Below, one piece after another: positions 37,668-46,473 of a DNA stretch of 64,000 bases. The notes below the pieces were generated by a model that did no database searches, had not been told where the DNA came from, and saw only the letters and a program-made list of their open reading frames with translations. The stretch spans positions 461,245 through 525,244 of the forward strand of contig JAOADA010000001.1 in the NCBI GenBank assembly GCA_026417555.1. The letters run 5' to 3'. Position 1 is the stretch's first letter, and every line of letters starts with the position of its first letter. Made by a program: the position numbers and the translations under genes. The DNA is from Brevinematales bacterium. Lineage in GTDB: Bacteria > Spirochaetota > Brevinematia > Brevinematales > Thermospiraceae.

Positions 37668-39431
37668 TTAATACACCTGAACCTCTTCGCCAAGATCAAA
37701 GGCAAGAGAATGGTACCCCTGATTGAGGGCCACAGATATTGGCAATTGCTTGGCCGATGGTCCCCACAATTGACGTGGACCAGGACTGGTGAAATGGTCC
37801 TTTTCCGCCCAGATTGCTCGGCGACTCGCAAAGAAAAGAAATGCCGGCGAGTTTGTTTCCACCAGGGCTTTCTTGATAACCATCTCATCTTTCCCATGCC
37901 GTCGCTCAATATTGAGAAGCCCGGTAAGAGGAAGAGCAAGAACATCTCCTCCCTTCTGGAGATCTGTGACTGCAACAATATAGCCTGTATGCCCATCAAG
38001 AATGAGTGATCCAGCGGCCAGTCCAAGATTGAGTGTATAGGCCGCATCAAAAAGCGTTGGTGCTCCACAACGGCCTTCATACCCAAAGAAATGGCTATTT
38101 GTTGCAAACTTAAACTTCTGAAATCTTGCATACTCCTCGGCTGTCATATTGAGATGGCGTACCTCATCTTCATGTTTTTTCATCTCATTCAAGCGTTCCT
38201 CTACCATGATGATGAGAAGCCTTTCAGTAGGAATCTGGGAAACCTGAAGATTTCCATGAGAATCTCGATCAAGAAGAAGCATATTCTCAAACTCATCAGG
38301 GAGAGAAGCCATAAGTTTGGCAAGTTCAGCAGGAAGTTTTTTGTAGATGAAATCCTTCTTCTCATTCATGGTATGGATAGCCTGGAGATCAGCCTCATAG
38401 TGTGCCATTACCTCGTTCAATTCTGCAATCAGACGCATCATCTCAGGGATAAACTCAATCAATCCCTCAGGAACCACAACCACTCCATGATTGATACCCT
38501 TACTTGCCCTTTTGGCAATCACATCAGCAATAGATTGAACAAGGGTATCAAGAGACATGTTCTTTTCTTTGACCTCTTCAGAGATAATGGTGATAGCTGG
38601 TCGGGTCTGAAGAGCTACTTCAAGAGCGACATGACTTGCAGCACGCCCCATGAGCTTTACAAAGTGCCAATACTTCCGAGAAGAAGGGGTATCCTGAAGA
38701 ATATTCCCTACAAGTTCGGCATAGATCTTGGTAGCTGTATCAAACCCAAACGAAATAGGCAGAAAAGAGCCAATCTGCAAATCTCCATCAATCGTCTTGG
38801 GTACACCAATCACCTGGACACCCATATCAAAGAGAATCTCAGCGAGGATAGCCGCATTGGTATTGGAATCATCCCCCCCAATAACAACAATAGCACTGAG
38901 ATTGTATTTTTTCACGGTTTCTTTGACAGCATTATACTGCTCCTCTGTCTTGATTTTGGTTCTATCAGAACCCAAGAAGTCAAATCCACCTGTATTGACA
39001 ATCTCCTTTACCATATCATCCGTAATCTCAAAGAGGGTGCCTTCAAGAAGACCTTTGGGCCCATTCTTCACACCAAAAAGGGTGTTTCCCTCTCCAAGAA
39101 TCTTTTTCAGTCCTACGACAACATTATGCCCCCCGGCTGCCGGCCCACCAGAAAAAAGAACAGCCACACGCTTGCCAGTTACCTTTTTCTCAAGATTGCC
39201 TGTTGCCTTGAGAACCTTGTTTTCTGTTCTGGCTACTGTTTTGGGAAACTGGACATTCACAGCATCTCGATCACTTGTCCCAATTCCCTCATTTGATTTT
39301 GCAAACACCGCCGGTACAATCTTTCCATTCTTAAGAAACACCTTGCATACCGGGACCTTGAGCTTGCGAATCTCTTGTTCAAAAAGCGAGCGGTGATCTT
39401 CCATAGCTATTAACATATCTTGAAGAGACAT
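37668..39431 (-). CDS. pfp: PPi-dependent 6-phosphofructokinase, long form
   Basis: This 587-aa enzyme phosphorylates fructose 6-phosphate with pyrophosphate, reversibly. VLFSGGPAAGGHNV, VIGGDDSNTNAAILAE (the GGDD of PPi-using enzymes), GVPKTIDGDLQ and LMGRAASHVALEVALQT are visible. The long form of about 550-590 aa is common in spirochaetes, chlamydiae and plants. Glycolysis thus uses PPi here. It lies 46 bases after serA. Confidence 0.96.
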   Translation of the reverse strand: MSLQDMLIAMEDHRSLFEQEIRKLKVPVCKVFLKNGKIVPAVFAKSNEGIGTSDRDAVNVQFPKTVARTENKVLKATGNLEKKVTGKRVAVLFSGGPAAGGHNVVVGLKKILGEGNTLFGVKNGPKGLLEGTLFEITDDMVKEIVNTGGFDFLGSDRTKIKTEEQYNAVKETVKKYNLSAIVVIGGDDSNTNAAILAEILFDMGVQVIGVPKTIDGDLQIGSFLPISFGFDTATKIYAELVGNILQDTPSSRKYWHFVKLMGRAASHVALEVALQTRPAITIISEEVKEKNMSLDTLVQSIADVIAKRASKGINHGVVVVPEGLIEFIPEMMRLIAELNEVMAHYEADLQAIHTMNEKKDFIYKKLPAELAKLMASLPDEFENMLLLDRDSHGNLQVSQIPTERLLIIMVEERLNEMKKHEDEVRHLNMTAEEYARFQKFKFATNSHFFGYEGRCGAPTLFDAAYTLNLGLAAGSLILDGHTGYIVAVTDLQKGGDVLALPLTGLLNIERRHGKDEMVIKKALVETNSPAFLFFASRRAIWAEKDHFTSPGPRQLWGPSAKQLPISVALNQGYHSLAFDLGEEVQVY

Positions 39432-39477
39432 ACTCTATCCTCCTTCTATACTCCTAGAAGCAAACAGCCTGCTTCTC

Positions 39478-41070
39478 TTATTCCAAAACCAAAAACTTCA
39501 CCTTGTTTACACCGGGCACTTGTGTCAACTGGAGAAGTACCTCCTCTTCTGGTTTCTGGTCAATAGCAACCAGGATGAGGGCTTTCTTGGTTTCTTTCTT
39601 GCGTCCTACATGCATATTTGCAATGTTGATCCCCTTATCCCCAAGGATGGTTCCCACCCGTCCAACAACCCCAGGAACATCATCATTAGCAATGAGAATC
39701 ATATTTCCCGAGGGAGTTGCCTCAAAGAAATAATTGTTGAAATTTACCATCTTGCCATGGGTTTGGGCATATACGGTACCCCAGAGTTCCAGTTCCTCTT
39801 TGTCACTTTTGACAAAGACCTTGATCAAGTTAGTATACTCACAAGGAGTATCATCCATCACTTCTTCAATTCTGATACCACGGGACTGTGCAGTAGGCAA
39901 AGAGTTCACATAATTGACAGTATCACCAAGGAAGGGCATAAAAAGTCCCTTGAGAAGGGAACGGACAAGGAGATTCACATCCTTTGCCGAGATCTCTCCA
40001 TGACCTACCACCCTCACTCCTTCCAGTTGGCCTTCAAGAATCTGACCAGCCATATTTCCCAACCTCTCGGCAAGTTGAACAAAAGCCTTCAAGCGGTTGA
40101 AATCCTCTTTGCTCACAGAAGGCATGTTCACTGAATTCACAATCATGCCATGAAGGAGAAAATTGGCCACAGCCTCGGCACTCTCAATGGCTACATTGTA
40201 CTGAGCCTCAGCCGTAGAAGCCCCTAAATGGGGAGCAAGAATACAATTGGGAGCATCAAGAAGAGGGTTAGCCGAATCAAAGGGTGGCTCTTTGGAGTAT
40301 ACATCAATAGCAGCCCCTGCAATACGCCCACTTTTGAGTGCTTCCGCCAACGCCACTTCATCAATAATCCCCCCTCTCGCACAATTGATGATACGCACAG
40401 ACTTTTTCATCATTTCAATCTCTTTCTTGCCAATAAGCCCACGCGTAGCATCTGTCAGGGGTGTATGAACAGTAATGAAATCCGACTCTTTGTAGATTTT
40501 TTCAAGTGAAGAGAGTTCGATCTCAAGTTTGTGAGCCATTTCCTCAGAAAGGTAGGGATCATAACCAAGTACCCGCATCCCAAACGCTCGAGCCCTCTTG
40601 GCAACCTCTGTCCCAATACGTCCAAGACCAATAATACCAATGGTTTTATTGAGAAGCTCCACGCCCTTGAAGCTTTTTCTGTCCCAAACCTTTTGTTGCA
40701 TAGAAGCATGCGCAAAAGGAATCTTTCTCGCAAGAGCAATCATCATAGCAAAGGTATATTCAGCCGTAGAAATAGTATTGCCTGAAGGAGCATTAACAAC
40801 AACAATACCTTTTTTGGTAGCCGTGGGTACATCAATATTGTCTACCCCTACCCCAGCTCGAGCTATAATCTTTAGCCCCTCAGAAGCCTCAAGCACCTCT
40901 TTGGTGAGTTTAGTCTCACTACGCACAATAATCGCGTCATAGCCCTTGAGTTCCTGAATAAGGGCTTCCCCCTTGAGGGTTTCCTTCTCTACCACCTCAA
41001 ATTCTTTGTAGCGGCGAAGAATCTCTACTCCTTCCACATCTAGTTTATCAGTCACTAAAATACGAAACAT
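39478..41070 (-). CDS. serA: D-3-phosphoglycerate dehydrogenase
   Basis: This 530-aa enzyme, the first step in serine synthesis, has the NAD-binding domain (TIGIIGLGRIGTEVAKRA), catalytic RGGIIDE and EPP...HLGAST segments, an intervening allosteric substrate-binding domain (about residues 315-455) and a C-terminal ACT domain (DDVPGVVGRVGTILGDKGINIANMHVGR). This is the long type, feedback-regulated by serine in other bacteria. It lies 76 bases after the ferredoxin gene. Confidence 0.96.
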   Translation of the reverse strand: MFRILVTDKLDVEGVEILRRYKEFEVVEKETLKGEALIQELKGYDAIIVRSETKLTKEVLEASEGLKIIARAGVGVDNIDVPTATKKGIVVVNAPSGNTISTAEYTFAMMIALARKIPFAHASMQQKVWDRKSFKGVELLNKTIGIIGLGRIGTEVAKRARAFGMRVLGYDPYLSEEMAHKLEIELSSLEKIYKESDFITVHTPLTDATRGLIGKKEIEMMKKSVRIINCARGGIIDEVALAEALKSGRIAGAAIDVYSKEPPFDSANPLLDAPNCILAPHLGASTAEAQYNVAIESAEAVANFLLHGMIVNSVNMPSVSKEDFNRLKAFVQLAERLGNMAGQILEGQLEGVRVVGHGEISAKDVNLLVRSLLKGLFMPFLGDTVNYVNSLPTAQSRGIRIEEVMDDTPCEYTNLIKVFVKSDKEELELWGTVYAQTHGKMVNFNNYFFEATPSGNMILIANDDVPGVVGRVGTILGDKGINIANMHVGRKKETKKALILVAIDQKPEEEVLLQLTQVPGVNKVKFLVLE

Positions 41071-41146
41071 ATATACTCCTTTTTCGTCTTTTTACCCTGA
41101 CAGATTTGGACACGCAACGTGTGGCCAGCAGCTCACTTCCGTCAAT

Positions 41147-41329
41147 TTATTCGACAGAAATTGCCCCTACCGGGCATTGATCGGCAGCATCCTTTGCCAA
41201 GGAAGCATCATAGTCACTCACCGGTTTCACATGAGCCTTGCCATCAGCTTGCATCTCAAAAAGCTCGGCATAAATACTCTCACACACCCCACAACCAATA
41301 CAGGTGACTTGGTCGATCTTTACAGCCAT
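41147..41329 (-). CDS. Single [4Fe-4S] ferredoxin
   Basis: This 60-aa protein has CIGCGVC and a final CPVGAISVE, so one [4Fe-4S] cluster held by four cysteines (10, 13, 16 and 51). The second-cluster cysteines of the 2x type are absent. It resembles Thermotoga-type ferredoxins. A clear promoter and AGGAGGG site precede it; serA follows 76 bases later, probably on the same transcript. Confidence 0.95.
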   Translation of the reverse strand: MAVKIDQVTCIGCGVCESIYAELFEMQADGKAHVKPVSDYDASLAKDAADQCPVGAISVE

Positions 41330-41362
41330 ACGACCCTCCTGGAGAGAAATTTACGAGGATTT

Positions 41363-41391
41363 ATTGTAACATGAAGAGGATTTTTTTTCAA
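41363..41391 (-). promoter_or_regulatory. Sigma70 promoter of ferredoxin-serA-pfp
   Basis: TTGAAA (41391-41386), 17-bp spacer, TACAAT (41368-41363). Confidence 0.85.
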
Positions 41392-41528
41392 CAAAGAAAG
41401 AATTTTGGCAAAAAAAGTATCATTTCAAGATAAAACATGTACCATGAGTTTCATTCACTTGTTCAAAACACCTATCTTGTGCTTCCTTTTCAGAGATCCT
41501 AACCCATACTCAAAAAGTGTTCTCTTTG

Positions 41529-41542
41529 GTTAAACGTTTAAC
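41529..41542. promoter_or_regulatory. 14-bp perfect palindrome GTTAAACGTTTAAC
   Basis: It lies in the 253-base space upstream of the ferredoxin promoter and downstream of the HEAT gene. A CG-centred even palindrome of this type is typical of LacI/GalR-family operators. It is about 140 bases upstream of the -35 element, so a direct repression role is uncertain. No regulator gene is nearby. Confidence 0.45.
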
Positions 41543-41582
41543 TAAAACAAGAAGTGTGGTTTTCCCTCTTGTGCTTGAAAAC

Positions 41583-42248
41583 CTATTTTTTCCATGCAAT
41601 CTGTTTCTGAATCTCTTGAAGCATTTTCTGAACCAACGGATCTTGAACCCCCTGCACCACCTGTTTCAACACGGGAACATCCCTCTGAGAACCCACCTCA
41701 ATAAGCCCCCATGCCATCACTCCCCTCTTGGTTTCTTCAGGACGAATAAACCTCTCCATCATGATCTGAAAAAGATTTTTCTCAGTATAGTGTCGTTTGA
41801 AGAGATGCACCGCCGCAAGTGTCATGATCCAAGAGTCTGGATGATCCAAAAGCCTGACAAGAAGATCTGCCACCTCTGGTTCTTTATACCCTCCCAACGC
41901 CTGAATAGCGGCAGACTGAACCCAAGGATTGGGGTCGCGTTCAGCTATCCGAAGAAGTACAGGCAAAGCCCGTGGGTCTTTTATTTCCCCGAGGATTTCT
42001 ACACAGCTTGCCCTCGTCACCGTATGGGGGGAGTTCTGAAGCATCTCAAGGACATGAGGAACTGCCACGGATCCAATCTTCACCAGTCCATACATGGCAA
42101 AAATAGAAACATCCTCACTATCAGAAAGAGCCTGAAGGAAAGAGGGAATCATCTCTACCGTCGGATTTTTACTCAGGGTGATTGCTGCATTGCGTCGCAC
42201 CTCCAGATCCTCAGCATAGAGCATCTGATCCTCAAGAGAAAGTGCCAT
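41583..42248 (-). CDS. HEAT-repeat protein
   Basis: This 221-aa protein is built from HEAT-like helical pairs, for example DLEVRRNAAITLSKNP, ALPVLLRIAERDPNPWVQSAAIQALGGY and EVADLLVRLLDHPDSWIMTLAA. No signal peptide. HEAT proteins serve as scaffolds or lyase subunits; nothing here indicates an enzyme. It is the last gene of the proS operon, 42 bases after surE. Confidence 0.85.
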   Translation of the reverse strand: MALSLEDQMLYAEDLEVRRNAAITLSKNPTVEMIPSFLQALSDSEDVSIFAMYGLVKIGSVAVPHVLEMLQNSPHTVTRASCVEILGEIKDPRALPVLLRIAERDPNPWVQSAAIQALGGYKEPEVADLLVRLLDHPDSWIMTLAAVHLFKRHYTEKNLFQIMMERFIRPEETKRGVMAWGLIEVGSQRDVPVLKQVVQGVQDPLVQKMLQEIQKQIAWKK

Positions 42249-42290
42249 TCCTATCTCCTTCCCAAAACGTGCCCTTCTATTATACGAGGT

Positions 42291-43058
42291 TTAGCCAGAA
42301 ATGCAAGCCCTTTTTTCATATTTTTTGAGTATTTTTTCCACATGGGAAAGAAAGCGCTTGTCTTGACGTTCAATAGCCAGAGGGGTGATAGAAACATACC
42401 CTGCCTCAACAAGACTCATATCCGTCCCATCCTCTGGAATAAACCGTGGCCACTCTCCTTCGATAGTTACATAACTTACTTTTTCTTTGTGAGAAACACT
42501 GACCGTATCTCGATAAACACGTTTTCCTAAATGGGTGACCCGAATACCCCGATAGGTGGACGTATGAGGAAAATTTATATTCAAGAGAAGTCCTGTCTGA
42601 AGAATCTCGTGATCAAAACATGCCAAAAGCCCGGCAAACAATTCTGCCGCCTCCTGAAAATAGCAAGGGTTTTCCCACTCGTTAATCGAAAGAGCCACCG
42701 CAGGAAGCCCATTCAAAGCAGCCTCCCGTGCTCCAGCCACTGTCCCAGAATAAAAGATATCCTCTCCCATATTCGGTCCATGATTAATACCTGATACCAC
42801 AAGATCAAACTGTACCTCTCGAAAAAAATGGATAAGGGCTACCTTCACACAATCAGCCGGCGTTCCATCCACAGCATAGCATGTTTCTTCCATCTGGCAA
42901 AATTCAAGTGGCTGAAAAAGAGAAATCGCGTGGCTTGTCCCACTCTGTTGGGAGAGAGGCGCACACACATACACCTGATGATCACGACCAAGCACTTTTC
43001 TGAGAGTCTGGATACCCTCGGCATGATAACCATCGTCGTTTGTCAGAAGTAACCGCAT
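42291..43058 (-). CDS. surE: 5'/3'-nucleotidase SurE
   Basis: This 255-aa enzyme begins MRLLLTNDDGYHAEGI with the metal-binding Asp pair (residues 8-9). APLSQQSGTSHAIS, the DGTPADCVKVAL segment and the SGINHGPNMGEDIFYSGTVAGAREA segment follow. It dephosphorylates nucleoside monophosphates. The length is typical. It starts 8 bases after the second GHKL gene. Confidence 0.96.
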   Translation of the reverse strand: MRLLLTNDDGYHAEGIQTLRKVLGRDHQVYVCAPLSQQSGTSHAISLFQPLEFCQMEETCYAVDGTPADCVKVALIHFFREVQFDLVVSGINHGPNMGEDIFYSGTVAGAREAALNGLPAVALSINEWENPCYFQEAAELFAGLLACFDHEILQTGLLLNINFPHTSTYRGIRVTHLGKRVYRDTVSVSHKEKVSYVTIEGEWPRFIPEDGTDMSLVEAGYVSITPLAIERQDKRFLSHVEKILKKYEKRACISG

Positions 43059-43066
43059 ACTCCCCC

Positions 43067-43744
43067 CTATTTTCTCTCTCGCAAGCTGTGAAAGTTTGCC
43101 GTAAAGGGTATCTCAAGACGGGCTACAGTCGTCTCATTGGAAGTATTCCCGATTCTGAAATACGCCGGATCTACTCCTATCCCCTTGAGAAGCATCACAA
43201 TCAACGCTATCCCCATACCAGCGCCCTCGAGTTCATCTCCCTGTTCAATGTAGTAAGTAGCGATATCATCGTACTTCATAGCTTTCTTGAGCTTGTCTCT
43301 CAGACGTTTGTTCTCCAGTTCTGTCATCCTGGCATGGTTAAAAACCTCAATCCTGACCCCATCCTCGGTGTATTCAAAACGGATCTCCACCCAATACCCA
43401 CGCCCCTTCAGGGCAGGAAGATGCTCAGCATACGAAGCCTCGTTGAGATAATTGCGAAAGGATATCATCCCCTGAACATAGGCCTCTTCATTGTGAATAT
43501 CCAGATGACTATCCTCAAAAAGCACCCGCTTGAGGTTGGCCTTGGTGGCATTGATCATGAGTTCTTTGATACAGGTATAGATCACCCCAACCATCTCTCC
43601 ATGTCCATAGTAGGAAAACACATAGTTTGTTGCCTCCTCTACCCGTCTCTCTACATCCTCGTTGAGCACATAAAAACGAAGTTTAAAAGGCTGTTTCTGC
43701 TCCACAATCTCCGCAATTGTGTGGGAAAAAAGTTCCATCTCCAT
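43067..43744 (-). CDS. GHKL-type ATP-binding protein, paralogue 2
   Basis: This 225-aa protein is a paralogue of the gene just before it. It keeps an N-box (ELMINATKANLKR), a D-box-like segment (TEDGVRIEVFNHARM) and a G-box (GAGMGIALIVMLLKGI) of the GHKL fold, the ATP-binding part of histidine kinases and anti-sigma kinases. There is no sensor, dimerisation or phospho-accepting domain. It starts 9 bases after its paralogue. Possible roles are an anti-sigma or switch kinase; the target is unknown. Confidence 0.82.
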   Translation of the reverse strand: MEMELFSHTIAEIVEQKQPFKLRFYVLNEDVERRVEEATNYVFSYYGHGEMVGVIYTCIKELMINATKANLKRVLFEDSHLDIHNEEAYVQGMISFRNYLNEASYAEHLPALKGRGYWVEIRFEYTEDGVRIEVFNHARMTELENKRLRDKLKKAMKYDDIATYYIEQGDELEGAGMGIALIVMLLKGIGVDPAYFRIGNTSNETTVARLEIPFTANFHSLRERK

Positions 43745-43753
43745 CTTCTCCCC

Positions 43754-44425
43754 CTATTCTCTCGCATGTCTATAATGAAGTGTAAATGGGACCTCGATCC
43801 TTGCAAACGTCTGATCATCAAGAGTAGTCCCAATCCGAAAAAGGGCTGGATCAAGTTCTATTCCCTTGAGAAGCATCACAATCAACGCTATCCCCATCCC
43901 GGCACCTTCCATTTCGTCCCCTTGCTCCAAATAAAACTCTGCAAGATTGTCGTACTGCATGGCTTTTTTGAGCTTTTCTCGAAGACGACGGTTCTCAATG
44001 GGGGCCATGCTGGCATTGTTGATAACCTCTATTTTCACCCCATCCGGGGAATGATTGAGACGAACCGTCACCCAGTAATTTTTCTCCTTGAGGTGAGACA
44101 GAAATGTATGATAACTTTTTTCAGCCAAAAGATTACGAAAGGCAAGCATCCCCTCAAGATAATGGTTCTCATTGTGAATATCAAGGTGATTCATCTCAAA
44201 CAGCACCCGCTTGAGATTGGCCTTGGTCGCATTGATCATGAGTTCTTTGACACAGGTGTAGATCACTCCTGTATACTCTTGCCGATTGTAAAACTCAAAC
44301 ACCGTTTGCAAAGCCGTTTCTACTTTCCCTTCTATCTCCTCATTGATAACATAAAATTTGAGGCTAAAGGGTTGAGATTTCTCTACCAATCCACGAACAA
44401 CCGTAGAAAACTCTTTATCCATCAT
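43754..44425 (-). CDS. GHKL-type ATP-binding protein, paralogue 1
   Basis: This 223-aa protein has N-box ELMINATKANLKR, D-box-like SPDGVKIEVINNAS and G-box GAGMGIALIVMLLKGI. The rest lacks DHp or sensor domains. Both copies share segments such as VIYTC-KELMINATKANLKRVLFE and LDIHNE. It overlaps the thpR gene by 11 bases. Members of such families can act on anti-anti-sigma proteins, or as ATP-dependent switches; none has been identified in this window. Confidence 0.82.
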   Translation of the reverse strand: MMDKEFSTVVRGLVEKSQPFSLKFYVINEEIEGKVETALQTVFEFYNRQEYTGVIYTCVKELMINATKANLKRVLFEMNHLDIHNENHYLEGMLAFRNLLAEKSYHTFLSHLKEKNYWVTVRLNHSPDGVKIEVINNASMAPIENRRLREKLKKAMQYDNLAEFYLEQGDEMEGAGMGIALIVMLLKGIELDPALFRIGTTLDDQTFARIEVPFTLHYRHARE

Positions 44426-44972
44426 GAGACTCCTTCAAGGGATAGGTTCGGAGTTTGGTATAACGCGCTCCATAGGGAGTCAATTCACTCTGGTAAAGAA
44501 AAAAAGCCTCAACATTTACCCATCTTTGGGGAATACAAACTAACTGGAGGAGTTTTTTCTCTTCCAGAGAAAGGGAAGATTTTATCCTCGCAAGCGTAAC
44601 ATGAGGATGAAAATCACGGTTTTCAGGAGAAAAGCCCTCGTGTTCCAACACCTTCCAGAGGCTGGTATAGAGGAGTCTCATCTCTTCACTCTCAGAAACC
44701 CCAGCCCAGAAAACCCTTGGCATACCCCAATGAGGGAAAACCCCTCCACCCCCAATCTCAAGAGAAAAACGTGAAATGGCAATGGTCTCCAACTCATCCT
44801 GGAGAGTGAAAACCTTCTCTTTGGTAACTTCTCCGAGGAAAGCAAGGGTGATATGCCATTGTTCAGGGGTTGTCCAGGAAAGTGTCTGAAGTTTTTTCTG
44901 AACGGGTCGAAGAGATTCCGCCAAGATTCTCTTGCATTCTTCATCCACGTCAATGGCAAGAAAGATTCTCAT
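44415..44972 (-). CDS. thpR: RNA 2',3'-cyclic phosphodiesterase (2'-5' RNA ligase family)
   Basis: This 185-aa protein has the two catalytic HxTx motifs, HITL (in QWHITLAFLGEV) and HVTL (in FHPHVTLARIK), of the 2H phosphoesterase family. It opens 2',3'-cyclic phosphate ends of RNA. The start MRIFLAID is typical. It overlaps the HlyC gene by 4 bases. Confidence 0.93.
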   Translation of the reverse strand: MRIFLAIDVDEECKRILAESLRPVQKKLQTLSWTTPEQWHITLAFLGEVTKEKVFTLQDELETIAISRFSLEIGGGGVFPHWGMPRVFWAGVSESEEMRLLYTSLWKVLEHEGFSPENRDFHPHVTLARIKSSLSLEEKKLLQLVCIPQRWVNVEAFFLYQSELTPYGARYTKLRTYPLKESHDG

Positions 44973-45664
44973 TTTTTCTTCATCCCTATCTTTTGTATTC
45001 GGCTTCCTTTGACATCCAATACCGTGAAAACCACACCATTATACTCTACTGTCTCACCTACGGAAGGCACGTACCCCTTTTCTCCCATGAGAAATCCCCC
45101 CAGCGTCTCAAAGGTGTCATCGGGCACCTTTTGCTTAAAAATATCATTGAATTTTGCAATAGACATTTTTGGTGAAAGAATCACACTTTCATCAGGCAAG
45201 ATTTCATACTCCTTTTCTGCTGTTTTGGTATCAAACTCATCCTCGATTTCACCGACAAGTTCCTCAAGGATATCCTCCAAGGAGACAATCCCCACCATCG
45301 TTCCAAACTCATCCACCACAATCCCCAAATGAATATGGGTCTGCCGAAATTCAGCAAGAAGTTGGGATACCTTTTTATTTTCGGAAACAAAGATAGGTTT
45401 TCTTAAGATCTTCTTGAGAGAAACTTGTTCAAAAAGCATCTGTCCCAGAAGATCCTTGGCATACAAAACACCAATGATGTTATCAACGTGGTTCTCATAG
45501 ACAGGATAACGAGAATACCCCTCCCTTCGGATAATCTCAACAATCTCCGAAAGAGAAGATCCTGCATCAATGAGAATCACCTCTGAGCGGGGTACCATAA
45601 TAGAGGAAACCGTAAGATGATCAAGAAAACGGTGAATCTCTTTCAGAAGAGCATCTCTTGTCAT
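44969..45664 (-). CDS. CBS-pair and CorC_HlyC domain protein
   Basis: This 231-aa protein has a CBS pair (about residues 15-150; VSSIMVPRSEVILID, YSRYPVYENHVDNIIGVLYAKDLL, LGIVVDEFGTMVGIVSLEDILEELVGEI) and a CorC_HlyC domain at the end. It lacks the DUF21 membrane domain seen in its two relatives at 49550 and 50794, so it is probably soluble, like CorC of the Mg/Co efflux system. It overlaps the lipoprotein gene by 4 bases. Confidence 0.92.
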   Translation of the reverse strand: MTRDALLKEIHRFLDHLTVSSIMVPRSEVILIDAGSSLSEIVEIIRREGYSRYPVYENHVDNIIGVLYAKDLLGQMLFEQVSLKKILRKPIFVSENKKVSQLLAEFRQTHIHLGIVVDEFGTMVGIVSLEDILEELVGEIEDEFDTKTAEKEYEILPDESVILSPKMSIAKFNDIFKQKVPDDTFETLGGFLMGEKGYVPSVGETVEYNGVVFTVLDVKGSRIQKIGMKKK

Positions 45665-46473
45665 TGGAGAGGTTCCTCCTCCAGAGTAAACTTGCCCAAG
45701 CCCTGAAAACGGGCTGACAGAGAAAAAATTCCCTGCCTCAGAAAAGGCACACTCCCCTGAAATTGAAAGTTTCCACTTTTGGAGATCATACGATGAATTT
45801 TTCGCCCAAGGCGTGTTTCCATGTGTACTTCCAGATTTGCCAAAGGAAAAGCCTTCTCCCTATACGCCGTATAGGTGTACTGTTGGGCTATCACATAGGT
45901 GTCCGCCGTAGCACCGACCAATCTTTGAAAAAGAGAGGTTTCCACTGTCATTTCCTGATTCTGGAAGAGGGCAGAAAAATTGGTAGTTCTTTCTTCCCCC
46001 TGGCCTATGAGATCATCCCATTGAGAAACATCAACAATCACCATATTCGCAAACCATTGGAGTGGGTACACAGGAAGATGACGATAATACACCGTAATCT
46101 TTCCTGACGGAGTCATATACCACTCATAAAACGTCGTACTAAGATAATTGATATACCCATAGATACCCCCAGCAAGGCTTCTGTCAGCATTCTCAATATT
46201 CACATCTTTGATAAGCATATGAAAAAAATACTCCCCGTTTGTGAAAGCCACAGGGGTAAGATAAAGGTCTCCTGTGATCACTATTGTCCCCTGATACCCC
46301 ACAAGTCCGGCCTCAAGTGAGAGCTGACTCTCCCCTCGAAAACGATAACGAAGAGTTTGTCCCACCGAAAACTTATACACAAAAGGTTCTCTCTGGCGAA
46401 TGATCCTCCCACATCCAGCAAGAGAGAAAACAAAACCCACACTACACACGATAAGGAGCCATTTCCTTCTCAT
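45661..46473 (-). CDS. Hypothetical lipoprotein of the proS operon
   Basis: This 270-aa lipoprotein has signal MRRKWLLIVCSVGFVFSLAGC with lipobox LAGC. The rest is beta-rich (FVYKFSVGQTLRYRFRGES, VHMETRLGRKIHRM), possibly a lipid-binding barrel, but no family is recognised. ATG 46473 follows a GAGG site and lies 32 bases inside the end of proS, so translation is coupled. It overlaps the HlyC gene by 4 bases. Confidence 0.75.
   Translation of the reverse strand: MRRKWLLIVCSVGFVFSLAGCGRIIRQREPFVYKFSVGQTLRYRFRGESQLSLEAGLVGYQGTIVITGDLYLTPVAFTNGEYFFHMLIKDVNIENADRSLAGGIYGYINYLSTTFYEWYMTPSGKITVYYRHLPVYPLQWFANMVIVDVSQWDDLIGQGEERTTNFSALFQNQEMTVETSLFQRLVGATADTYVIAQQYTYTAYREKAFPLANLEVHMETRLGRKIHRMISKSGNFQFQGSVPFLRQGIFSLSARFQGLGKFTLEEEPLQ

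Larger units (their letters stand above)
43067..44425 (-). repeat. Tandem gene duplication (two GHKL paralogues)
   Basis: The two adjacent genes are paralogous along their whole length. In a conserved 65-base block (43521-43585 and 44202-44266) I count 61 identical bases, and both copies are intact. Confidence 0.88.

Noticed and set aside
36899-38131. 410-residue version of the nucleosidase gene
   Set aside because: The first 180 residues lie inside pfp in another frame and across an intrinsic terminator; only the C-terminal 229 residues match the family.
38091-39296. 401-codon open frame on the plus strand opposite pfp
   Set aside because: The strongly conserved pfp on the minus strand explains this region; the antisense frame has no protein-like composition.
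41071-41146. Hairpin between the ferredoxin and serA genes
   Set aside because: The stem is imperfect and there is no T-run; it is more likely part of the operon leader than a terminator.
43040-44599. 519-codon open frame on the plus strand
   Set aside because: It is antisense to the two GHKL genes and parts of neighbours. It has no domain or ribosome binding site and results from the duplicated minus-strand codon pattern.
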